Assembly: GCA_964559295.1 (NCBI GenBank)
Contig: CAZLGO010000086.1
Location: 1-6,304, forward strand
DNA from: CAZLGO01 sp964559295
GTDB lineage: Archaea > Methanobacteriota > Methanobacteria > Methanobacteriales > Methanobacteriaceae
Length of the DNA stretch: 6,304 bases
Reading direction: 5' to 3'
The notes beneath the pieces are model-generated. The model was not told the origin of the DNA and did not search any database. It saw only the letters and a program-made list of their open reading frames with translations. A program made the translations under genes and the position numbers. Shown here piece by piece: positions 1-5,764 of this stretch. Positions within the stretch are counted from its first letter, which is position 1; every line of letters begins with the position of its first letter.

Positions 1-93
1 TATTCCCTCGGATTGAAGATAACTAAGAGCGCCAAAACTAAATGCGAAAATGAAAATGGCAAGAAGCACAATAACTACTCTTAAATTCATCAT
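1..93 (-). CDS. Partial gene (5' end only): unknown protein with N-terminal membrane segment or signal peptide
   Basis: Only the first 31 codons are in the window; the gene runs off the left edge. It opens with two consecutive ATG codons (93-91 and 90-88). A GGTGAT ribosome binding site at 99-94 directly abuts the first ATG, so the second ATG has the more usual spacing. The visible peptide starts MMNLR and continues as an uninterrupted hydrophobic stretch of about 19 residues (positions 6-24, rich in V, I, L, A and F). A more polar SYLQSEG follows. This is what a Sec signal peptide or an N-terminal membrane anchor looks like. No lipobox cysteine is visible in the part shown. The gene begins 38 bases after the proS stop on the same strand with no room for a clear promoter, so it is probably co-transcribed with proS. 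The mature domain is outside the window, so no function can be given. Confidence 0.7.
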   Translation of the reverse strand, partial: MMNLRVVIVLLAIFIFAFSFGALSYLQSEGI

Positions 94-99
94 ATCACC
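94..99 (-). promoter_or_regulatory. Ribosome binding site of the left-edge partial gene
   Basis: GGTGAT on the minus strand is complementary to the archaeal 16S rRNA 3' end. It touches the first ATG (93) and lies 3 bases before the second ATG (90), which favours the second ATG as the true start. Confidence 0.6.
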
Positions 100-131
100 A
101 TCGATGGATCAACTTTTCATGTAGGTTGTAT

Positions 132-1538
132 TTAATATGTTTTTGAAATCAATGTTTCATATTTTGCAGCATCACCACAGTTGATGCACCTGCCTTGAGT
201 ATCTTCCATTCGAACACCTAAAATATCCGCCCGTATTTTATCCTCTAATTCCTTTCCACATTCTTCTTTTCCGCACCAGTTAAGTGAAATTATCCCTTTA
301 TGTTTTGAAATCTCTTCTGCAGCTTCGTCTATACTTCTGACACTTTTTATATAATTTTTAAATGATTGAAAAGCATTATCTTTCATGTTCTCATTTATGT
401 CGTCCAATATTGCCTTTATGTGTTCTTTAAAGCTTTCTAATCCAAGAGGAATTGTTTCCCTTTCCATTTTATCTCTTCTAAAGATCACGGCACTTTTATT
501 TTCAATGTCCTTTGGACCTATTTCAATTCGAAGGGGAATTCCTCTCATTTCCCATTCGTAAAACTTCTTTCCAGCCCTTATATCCCGATCATCCAAATGA
601 ATCCTCAGATTATCTTCTTTTAGCGAATTTGCTAATTTTCTACAGAATTTCAAAACATCTTCTTCAATTCCTCTAAAGATTATGGGAACAATAACGATCT
701 GATATGGTGCAACTTTTGGTGGCAGGCACAATCCTGCTTCATCCCCATGAATAGCTATCAGTGAGGCAATAACCCTATCAGAAATCCCATAACATGTCTG
801 ATAAACATGTCTGTGTTCCCCAGAGGGCGCCTCGTAAGTTATCCCAAAGGTCTTTGCAAAATTCTGCCCAAGATTGTGCACAGTTGCAATCTGAAGGGTC
901 TTTCCATCTGGCAAGAGGGTATCAAAAGCAACGGTGTATTCTGCCCCTGGGAATTTGTCCCATTTAGGTCTTTTTGTTATAACATATGGAATCCCAAGTT
1001 CATCAAAGAATCTTTTGTAGATCCCAATAGCATTTTGAACCTGTTCTTCTGCCTCTTTCTCTGTACAATGTACCGTATGAGCTTCTTTAAAAGTTGTAAT
1101 CTCTCTTAATCTTATTAGAGGTCTTGTATGTTTTGTTTCGTATCTGAAGGTGTTGACAACCTGATATATCTTTAAGGGAAGATCAGAGTGGGATCTTATC
1201 CATAATGAAAACATAGGATACATGGCGGTTTCACTTGTTGGTCGAAGTGCAAGCTTTTTGTTGAGTTTTGTTAGTCCACCATGTGTTATCCAATAAACCT
1301 CATCCTCAAAACCCTTAACATGTTTTGCTTCTTTTTCAAGTTCATCTTCTGGAATAAGAAGCGGAAAAAGTACCTCTTCATGATCCTCATCAAGAAGTCT
1401 TCTTAGAATACCAAGGACATTTTTTCTTATTTTAAATCCCTGTGGTAACCAGACATGCATGCCTTTTATGGGATACCTAATATCGATTATTTCAGCCTCT
1501 TCTAAGATATTGTGAAACCATTCGCTGAATTTTGTCAT
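132..1538 (-). CDS. proS: Prolyl-tRNA synthetase (archaeal/eukaryotic-like type)
   Basis: This class IIa aminoacyl-tRNA synthetase attaches proline to tRNA-Pro in the cytoplasm. From the ATG at 1538 the protein is 468 residues, a usual length for archaeal ProRS, and begins MTKFSEWFHNILEEAEI, the familiar family start. Motif 1 lies around residues 25-63. RPTSE (99-103) belongs to the proline pocket. Motif 2 covers FRYETKHTRP to FKEAH (131-154), and motif 3 is GISDRVIASLIAIHGDEAGL (251-270). The HGTP-type anticodon-binding domain follows at about 275-375. The C-terminal domain has four cysteines, C422, C427, C451 and C454, which fit a zinc site, and the chain ends in tyrosine, as in archaeal ProRS where that residue reaches the active site. 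The reading frame is open to an ATG at 1568, but AGGTGA four bases before 1538 and family alignment favour 1538. A TATA-like box at 1618-1625 suggests its own promoter. All key motifs are intact. Confidence 0.97.
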   Translation of the reverse strand: MTKFSEWFHNILEEAEIIDIRYPIKGMHVWLPQGFKIRKNVLGILRRLLDEDHEEVLFPLLIPEDELEKEAKHVKGFEDEVYWITHGGLTKLNKKLALRPTSETAMYPMFSLWIRSHSDLPLKIYQVVNTFRYETKHTRPLIRLREITTFKEAHTVHCTEKEAEEQVQNAIGIYKRFFDELGIPYVITKRPKWDKFPGAEYTVAFDTLLPDGKTLQIATVHNLGQNFAKTFGITYEAPSGEHRHVYQTCYGISDRVIASLIAIHGDEAGLCLPPKVAPYQIVIVPIIFRGIEEDVLKFCRKLANSLKEDNLRIHLDDRDIRAGKKFYEWEMRGIPLRIEIGPKDIENKSAVIFRRDKMERETIPLGLESFKEHIKAILDDINENMKDNAFQSFKNYIKSVRSIDEAAEEISKHKGIISLNWCGKEECGKELEDKIRADILGVRMEDTQGRCINCGDAAKYETLISKTY

Positions 1539-1542
1539 GTTT

Positions 1543-1548
1543 TCACCT
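1543..1548 (-). promoter_or_regulatory. Ribosome binding site deciding the proS start
   Basis: AGGTGA on the minus strand lies four bases (AAAC) before the ATG at 1538. No comparable motif precedes the upstream in-frame ATG at 1568. With the conserved MTKFSEW start this places translation initiation at 1538. Confidence 0.8.
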
Positions 1549-1617
1549 GTATCATCTATGTTAAACATATTGGTTGGAGTTTTAGACGATTAAATCTTTT
1601 GCATCCTCTTTATCTTT

Positions 1618-1625
1618 TTTATATA
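1618..1625 (-). promoter_or_regulatory. Candidate TATA box of proS
   Basis: TATATAAA followed by further A residues on the minus strand is a good match to an archaeal TATA box. Transcription usually starts about 25 bases downstream, which would put the start near 1595 and give a leader of roughly 55 bases before the ATG at 1538. The start site is inferred, not seen. The box overlaps one arm of an inverted repeat. Confidence 0.55.
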
Positions 1626-1646
1626 GAATGTATATCCTTCTATATA
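1620..1646. repeat. Perfect 9-bp inverted repeat overlapping the proS TATA box
   Basis: The plus strand reads TATATAGAA (1620-1628), a 9-base spacer (TGTATATCC), then TTCTATATA (1638-1646). The arms are exact reverse complements. The symmetry could be an operator for a dimeric regulator competing with TBP. It could also be a by-product of a TA-rich promoter, because much of each arm is alternating T and A. Confidence 0.5.
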
Positions 1647-1649
1647 GTT

Positions 1650-1677
1650 AATAACATAATTCATAACTTATAATTCA
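1650..1677. repeat. Two near-direct repeats upstream of the proS TATA box
   Basis: AATAACATAATTCA (1650-1663) is followed at once by TAACTTATAATTCA (1664-1677). Both contain ATAATTCA (1656-1663 and 1670-1677), 14 bases apart start to start. The position just upstream of the TATA box would suit an activator or upstream element, but in such AT-rich DNA chance repetition is likely. Confidence 0.3.
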
Positions 1678-1737
1678 GTGAATCTTAATATCTTGTTCTT
1701 TTTTACATTTTAATTACTTTCGTGTTTTGAACAAATA

Positions 1738-1762
1738 TTTTAAAAACATTTTTAAAACATTT
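1738..1762 (-). terminator. Candidate T-tract terminator after trpG
   Basis: On the minus strand the sequence carries T4 and T5 runs within repeated ATGTTTTAAAA-like units, about 110 bases after the trpG stop. Archaeal transcription often ends at U-rich tracts without a hairpin. The call rests only on base composition and position. Confidence 0.3.
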
Positions 1763-1800
1763 GATACTGTTTAATTCAGCTGTAGTTTATAAATCAATAG

Positions 1801-1832
1801 ATTGAAAGATATAGCGGCTATGCTTTTTCAAT
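1801..1832. repeat. Imperfect inverted repeat downstream of trpG
   Basis: The plus strand has outer arms ATTGAAA (1801-1807) and TTTCAAT (1826-1832) and inner arms ATAG (1811-1814) and CTAT (1818-1821) around a CGG loop. Unpaired segments of 3 and 4 bases separate the two stems. It begins 37 bases after the trpG stop and would form a hairpin in the trpG transcript. It may act as an RNA 3' end structure or a protein site; nothing in the sequence decides between them. Confidence 0.4.
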
Positions 1833-1869
1833 ACTCTCATAGTCACATACCATCTATGAAATTTATCGA

Positions 1870-2442
1870 TTATTCCTTAAAGTTGATTTCAAGAAAATTT
1901 AAAAGAATTTTTTTTCCAACATCAGTTAAGATAGATTCTGGATGGTATTGAACCCCGTAGATCCGATGATCAACATGTTTTATGCCCATTACTTCGTCAT
2001 CATCAAGACTTTTTGCATTTACAATAAGACAATCTGGAAGATCATCTACAGATAACGAATGGTATCTGGTTGCCCTGAAAGGATTGGGAATATCTTTGTA
2101 AATAGTAGAACCATTGTGCTTTATCATGCTGGTTTTACCATGCATCAGTGTTTTTGCATGAACCACTTTGCCTCCAAAAGCCTGTGCTATTGCTTGATGA
2201 CCAAGACAGACTCCCAGTATTGGGATTCTATCTCCAAGATTTTTTATTATTTTGATACAGTTGCCAGCATTCTCAGGCCTTCCAGGGCCAGGGCTTATGA
2301 TGATCCTATCTGGATTTATTCTAATTATCTCCTTTGGTGTTACATCATTTGTTGCGACTATTGGTTTTGCCCCGAGTTCCCCCACGTATTGAACAAGATT
2401 CCAGATGAATGAATCTACGTTGTCAATTATTAGAACTTTCAT
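1870..2442 (-). CDS. trpG: Class I glutamine amidotransferase, anthranilate/aminodeoxychorismate synthase component II
   Basis: The protein hydrolyses glutamine and hands ammonia to a chorismate-using partner (TrpE, or PabB), in tryptophan or p-aminobenzoate synthesis. From the ATG at 2442 it has 190 residues, normal for the family. It starts MKVLIIDNVDSF and has SPGPGRP (50-56), the nucleophile elbow GVCLGHQ with C79, HGKTS (101-105), RYHSL (126-130) and QYHPES with catalytic H167 and E169. It therefore looks fully active. No trpE or other trp gene is adjacent, so TrpG and PabA roles cannot be separated from context. The start is uncertain: the ATG has only a purine-rich AGAAGAA before it. 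A GGTGA at 2464-2460 lies too far from that ATG and would sit 2 bases before an in-frame TTG at 2457. GTG 2463 and TTG 2466 are also in frame. I prefer 2442 because the conserved family sequence begins there. Confidence 0.92.
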   Translation of the reverse strand: MKVLIIDNVDSFIWNLVQYVGELGAKPIVATNDVTPKEIIRINPDRIIISPGPGRPENAGNCIKIIKNLGDRIPILGVCLGHQAIAQAFGGKVVHAKTLMHGKTSMIKHNGSTIYKDIPNPFRATRYHSLSVDDLPDCLIVNAKSLDDDEVMGIKHVDHRIYGVQYHPESILTDVGKKILLNFLEINFKE

Positions 2443-2459
2443 TTCTTCTATAGCCAATC

Positions 2460-2735
2460 TCACCAAAACTCCCTTGATTCTTCAAATTTTTCATATAGTT
2501 CATAAGACTTTTTGTTTTTATACGTTTTATATTGATGTGATAGACAAATATCTATCATCGCTTTACTAATTAAATTTTCTTCTGGGACGTATAGCTTCTT
2601 AAACTTATAACAAATCCATAATCAAGTCTTTAACAAATAATGGACCTTCGGGAATAAAAAATTTGGTATTTAACTATCCAGCTTCTTGCCAAAGATTTCA
2701 TTAAACTTCGATTTTCCTATAGACCCGATAACATG
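2460..2735 (-). pseudogene. Possible decayed small gene in the peptidase-trpG gap
   Basis: Three coding-like stretches follow one another on the minus strand. The first (2735-2670) overlaps the peptidase's 3' end and contains GKSKFNEIFGKKLDS. The second (2673-2605), in another frame, contains KFFIPEGPLFVKDLIMDLL. The third (2621-2460), back in the first frame, contains KKLYVPEENLISKAM and ends REFW-stop. They overlap by a few bases, so two compensating frameshifts would join them into one chain of up to about 90 residues with no clear start codon. The third stretch alone could be a 32-residue ORF from ATG 2558 to TGA 2460, without an obvious ribosome binding site. Its stop codon coincides with the GGTGA upstream of trpG. 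I do not recognise the sequence. In DNA this AT-rich, open frames rich in K, I, L and E can occur by chance. Confidence 0.25.
2515..2522 (-). promoter_or_regulatory. Candidate TATA box of trpG
   Basis: TATAAAAA on the minus strand lies about 75 bases upstream of the trpG ATG, similar to the distance seen for proS. A second TATA-like ATATAAAA is at 2525-2532. If either is used, transcription would start roughly at 2485-2505. This suggests that trpG is transcribed separately from the idsA-gltX-peptidase group. Confidence 0.4.
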
Positions 2736-4066
2736 TCAACGATTGTTATAATATTTTTAATACCCAATCTAAAGTCTTCTATTCTTATATTCTCATTAGG
2801 AGAATGTTCACAAGAATCACTGTATCCTACACCAACAGAAACAATAGGAATGTTCAATTCAGCGAAAAGATACATTGGACTGCTTCCAGCTGATATGGGA
2901 TAAATTATAGGCTCCAAACCATATGTTTTTTTGGTAGCTTCCCTCACTATTTTTGAAGCTATGGATGACGGAGATGTTCTAGCAGCTTCATAGCCATAAA
3001 GAAGCCTAACTTCAACATCTGTAAAATCATGCTTCTTCGTATGTTCTTTTAATCTTTTCAGAACTCTCTTGGGTTTTTGTCCTGGAAGAAGCCTGAATTC
3101 CACCTTGGCAGATGCTTTATTTGGAATGATAGTCTTAGAACCTGAACCAGTATAACCAGAGATTATACCATTGATGTTGCATGTAGGTTTAAAATACAGG
3201 GATTTTAAAGCTTCGAATCCTTTGAAATCTCCTACAAATTTCTTTATTGTGAATTTTCTCTTTAGATCTTCATCGTCGAATGGTATCGCTTTTAAGAGAT
3301 CCTCATCTTCTTTATCCATTGGTTTTATGTCATCGTAAAATCCATTCACAAGTATTCTTCCATCTTCATCTCTGAGACTACCAAGAAACTTTACCAGGCG
3401 CCATGCCGGGTTTGGGATTATGCCTGCCTGGCTTGAATGCAAATCTCTATTAGCTCCTCTAACAGTAAACTCAAAAAAAGCTATTCCCCTAACACCCAGC
3501 TTTATGGTAGGTCTTTCAGTCTCATGCCTGTAACCAGACTCCCATACGCCCATATCTGCTGAAAAGATGTTTTTATACCTTTCAACGTATTCTGGAAGAT
3601 GCGGGCTTCCAATCTCTTCTTCTCCTTCAACTACAAATTTTACAGCTAATGGAAGATCTCCTAAAGTATTCAGAATTGACTCTACAGCCTTTATTCTAGC
3701 TACAATGTTTCCTTTATTGTCTGCAACTCCCCTAGCGAATATCTTTCCATCTCTTATAGTAGGATTGAAAGGCGGGCATTCCCATAACTCTAAAGGATCA
3801 GGGGGCTGAACATCATAATGATTATAAAAAAGGATGGTTCGATCGTAGGATTTAGGTTTATATTCTCCATAAACTAATGGATTTCCATTATCTACTTTAA
3901 ATATTTCAGCCTTTAAACCCGCTTTTTCAAACATGTCCCTGACTTTGACTGCAGCTTCCCCTATACCTGTATTTTGCGCAGATATGGAAGGAATGGAACA
4001 TAGTTTTTTAAGATCTTCGATGAAAGTTTCAAGATTTTTATCCACATAATCAAATGCCTTCAACAA
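2717..4066 (-). CDS. M20-family zinc metallopeptidase (dipeptidase / carboxypeptidase-like)
   Basis: This is a 449-residue soluble amidohydrolase of the M20 clan, closest in layout to carnosinase/CNDP-type dipeptidases, and most likely cleaves short peptides or N-acyl amino acids in the cytoplasm. The di-zinc site is complete: H83 and D85 in NHYDVQPP, bridging D116 in ARGVADNKG, catalytic E150 and ligand E151 in EGEEEIGS, D171 in SADMGVW, and H421 in SCEHSPNE. H210 in DLHSSQAG sits in the inserted lid/dimerisation domain (about residues 190-350). No signal peptide is seen. The start is TTG at 4066 or the adjacent TTG at 4063; AGTGAT at 4076-4071 provides a weak ribosome binding site four or seven bases away. 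The stop is TAG. It follows gltX by 18 bases and is probably co-transcribed. Exact substrate cannot be told; desuccinylase or deacetylase activity is also possible in this family. Confidence 0.9.
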   Translation of the reverse strand: MLKAFDYVDKNLETFIEDLKKLCSIPSISAQNTGIGEAAVKVRDMFEKAGLKAEIFKVDNGNPLVYGEYKPKSYDRTILFYNHYDVQPPDPLELWECPPFNPTIRDGKIFARGVADNKGNIVARIKAVESILNTLGDLPLAVKFVVEGEEEIGSPHLPEYVERYKNIFSADMGVWESGYRHETERPTIKLGVRGIAFFEFTVRGANRDLHSSQAGIIPNPAWRLVKFLGSLRDEDGRILVNGFYDDIKPMDKEDEDLLKAIPFDDEDLKRKFTIKKFVGDFKGFEALKSLYFKPTCNINGIISGYTGSGSKTIIPNKASAKVEFRLLPGQKPKRVLKRLKEHTKKHDFTDVEVRLLYGYEAARTSPSSIASKIVREATKKTYGLEPIIYPISAGSSPMYLFAELNIPIVSVGVGYSDSCEHSPNENIRIEDFRLGIKNIITIVDMLSGL

Positions 4067-4070
4067 TTAA

Positions 4071-4076
4071 ATCACT
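4071..4076 (-). promoter_or_regulatory. Ribosome binding site supporting the TTG start of the M20 peptidase
   Basis: AGTGAT in the 18-base gltX-peptidase spacer partly matches the archaeal anti-Shine-Dalgarno. It lies 4 bases before TTG 4066 and 7 before TTG 4063. No ATG or GTG is present between it and the conserved N-terminus. Confidence 0.5.
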
Positions 4077-4084
4077 AAAAAACA

Positions 4085-5764
4085 TTATTTATGAGCAAAA
4101 TAAAATCTAATTTTCCCATCAAAAACCTCATCAACCCTCGCAAATCCAAATCTTTCGAGCTGTACAACGTCTCCAACATTTAAATCAGCGCATGAAGGCT
4201 CTACAAAACCATCCAAAACATTAGCATCAGGCATTACGATCTCTGCTTTCAGGTTATCATGAACTGGAACCCATTGCACAAGCCTTGCACCAACCGCCCT
4301 TGCATCTTCGATACTCAGGCTATGGAAAACCGCTTCTTTATTCTCAAAACGAATATTTACAGCATCCATAAGTCTTAAAACTCCATCGTAATCAAGATCT
4401 TCCGTCACCAGGTACACTTCTCCATCAAAAGGGATCTTACGATACCCTCGTTCTGGAAAATCAGGATGAAGTAGCCTTTTTACGATTCTCTTCGTTGATT
4501 CAGGAAGGTATTCTATTTTTATTTTTTGGGGATTCCAGACAAAAAAATACCTGTTTGCCATCCTCTCCAAGATTCTTCTGTTTAGACCATATATTTTCTT
4601 CCAGCTTAAGGTGGAATCTGCCATCTTTGCACCGATTTCAATCATTAGATCATGAATAGCCTCTTTTTTTATCCCTCTTCTTTTTATGGCTCTAATCGTC
4701 CCAAGTCTTGGATCGTCCCATCCTGTGTAAATTCCTTTTTTTATACCATCTCTTGTTCCAGATGTGCTTAGGGAAATATCTTCCATTTTAAGCCTTCCAT
4801 AGTGAATAAAAACAGGTTCTCTCCAGCCAAGATGCTTGTAGATGTATCTTTGCTTTTCAGTGTTCGCAAGATGGTCCTTTCCTCTCAAAACATGAGTTAT
4901 GCCAAGCAAATGGTCATCTATTGCAACTGAAAAGTTCATCATAGGATAGATCCTGAATTTAGATCCAATTCGAGGATGTTTATGTTCTACAATTCTCATT
5001 GCAACCCATTCTCTTATTGAAGGGTTTTTATGTTCCAGATCAGTCTTAATTCTGAGAACTGCTTCACCTTCTCTGAGATTTTCCATTTTCTTCCAGCGTT
5101 TGAAATTTTCATCAACATCTAAATCTCTACAAGGGCATGGTTTCTTTGCGTCCTTCAATTTTTTAAACTGAGCTGCATCACATGTACAAACATATGAAAA
5201 ACCCATCTTAATGAGTTTTTCTGCATATTCATAATATATGGGAATTCTATCACTCTGAATTACCTTATCGTGCCATTCGATCCCAAGCCATATAAGATCC
5301 TCTTCTATCATCCCATATGCGTCGATATCAACCCTTCGTGGATCCGTATCCTCAATTCTAAGTATCAACTCGCCGCCATATCTTCTCACATATTCGTCGT
5401 TTAAAATAGCAGCCCTCGCATGACCTATATGAAGAGGTCCGCTTGGATTTGGTGCAAACCTTAAAACAACACCACCTTCAGCATTTGGAAGATCAGGAAG
5501 TCCTCTCTCTTCGATTTTTTTCTCTTCTATGTCGACGCCAAGCCTTTCAAATTCATTAAGCTGCGTTTGCGCATCCATGGAATTTATTTTGTCTACTACT
5601 TCTTTTGCCATTTCGGAGATCTCACTTGCTCTTTCTCTTAGTTCAGGGTGAGAGCTCAAAACTGCACCAACAACCGCGCCACTGCGTGCAACTCCTTTGT
5701 GTTTTATTGCATTTTTTAGAGCATATTTGTATAAGAGTCTGCGAAGGCTCATAGGAATCCTCAT
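4085..5764 (-). CDS. gltX: Glutamyl-tRNA synthetase, archaeal type
   Basis: This class I synthetase charges tRNA-Glu (in many archaea also tRNA-Gln, later amidated) in the cytoplasm. It is 559 residues, typical for archaea. A helical N-terminal extension (about 1-90) precedes the Rossmann fold. The HIGH motif is APNPSGPLHIGHARAA with H112-H115, and LRIEDTDPRR is at 135-144. C193, C195, C210 and C212 form a C-x-C...C-x-C pair that may bind zinc. LRGKDH is at 293-298, and the KMSKS-equivalent loop reads SLSTSG at 331-336. The C-terminal half (about 400-559) matches the beta-barrel anticodon-binding region of the archaeal/GlnRS-like type, including VQWVPVHD. The ATG at 5764 overlaps the idsA stop as TAATG. 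An in-frame ATG at 5752 is preceded six bases upstream by GAGG and may be the real start, giving 555 residues. No key motif is missing. Confidence 0.96.
   Translation of the reverse strand: MRIPMSLRRLLYKYALKNAIKHKGVARSGAVVGAVLSSHPELRERASEISEMAKEVVDKINSMDAQTQLNEFERLGVDIEEKKIEERGLPDLPNAEGGVVLRFAPNPSGPLHIGHARAAILNDEYVRRYGGELILRIEDTDPRRVDIDAYGMIEEDLIWLGIEWHDKVIQSDRIPIYYEYAEKLIKMGFSYVCTCDAAQFKKLKDAKKPCPCRDLDVDENFKRWKKMENLREGEAVLRIKTDLEHKNPSIREWVAMRIVEHKHPRIGSKFRIYPMMNFSVAIDDHLLGITHVLRGKDHLANTEKQRYIYKHLGWREPVFIHYGRLKMEDISLSTSGTRDGIKKGIYTGWDDPRLGTIRAIKRRGIKKEAIHDLMIEIGAKMADSTLSWKKIYGLNRRILERMANRYFFVWNPQKIKIEYLPESTKRIVKRLLHPDFPERGYRKIPFDGEVYLVTEDLDYDGVLRLMDAVNIRFENKEAVFHSLSIEDARAVGARLVQWVPVHDNLKAEIVMPDANVLDGFVEPSCADLNVGDVVQLERFGFARVDEVFDGKIRFYFAHK
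5759..5762 (-). promoter_or_regulatory. Possible ribosome binding site for the alternative gltX start
   Basis: GAGG on the minus strand lies six bases before an in-frame ATG at 5752. The upstream ATG at 5764 has no such motif and would rely on coupling to idsA termination. The protein from 5752 would begin MSLRRLLYKYALKNA. Confidence 0.4.

Larger units (their letters stand above)
1539..1869. other. AT-rich intergenic region between trpG and proS
   Basis: This 331-base stretch holds no convincing gene on either strand; the longest frames are short and of low complexity. Reading in the direction of transcription, it contains an imperfect inverted repeat (1801-1832), a symmetric TTTATAAA (1786-1793), T-tracts that may end trpG transcription (1738-1762), a pair of near-direct repeats (1650-1677), and a TATA box embedded in an inverted repeat (1618-1646). 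The proS ribosome binding site lies close to the gene. It is the main regulatory gap of the window. Confidence 0.7.

Noticed and set aside
807..1109. Plus-strand 100-codon open frame inside proS
   Set aside because: It lies antisense to the conserved catalytic core of proS, is Cys/Phe-rich and resembles no protein family; it is a shadow of the real gene.
1786..1793. TTTATAAA as a promoter
   Set aside because: It is symmetric and fits a TATA box, but no gene starts at a suitable distance on either strand; the box at 1618-1625 suits proS better.
2059..2412. Plus-strand 117-codon open frame inside trpG
   Set aside because: It is antisense to all the conserved amidotransferase motifs and has no plausible ribosome binding site or protein-like composition.
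2633..2719. Read-through of the peptidase TAG stop as pyrrolysine, adding about 28 residues
   Set aside because: The added sequence resembles no known M20 C-terminus, the protein is already full length, and no pyl genes are in the window.
3567..3809. Plus-strand open frame inside the M20 peptidase gene
   Set aside because: It is antisense to the metal-binding region of the peptidase and is explained by that gene's codon pattern.
4757..4774. SLSTSG in place of a canonical KMSKS loop in GluRS, as a sign of inactivity
   Set aside because: Archaeal GluRS proteins commonly have an S-T-S variant here, and all other catalytic motifs are intact.
5084..5200. The two C-x-C pairs of GluRS as a novel metal site
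   Set aside because: To my knowledge cysteine pairs in this region occur in other archaeal and bacterial GluRS proteins, so it is not unusual.
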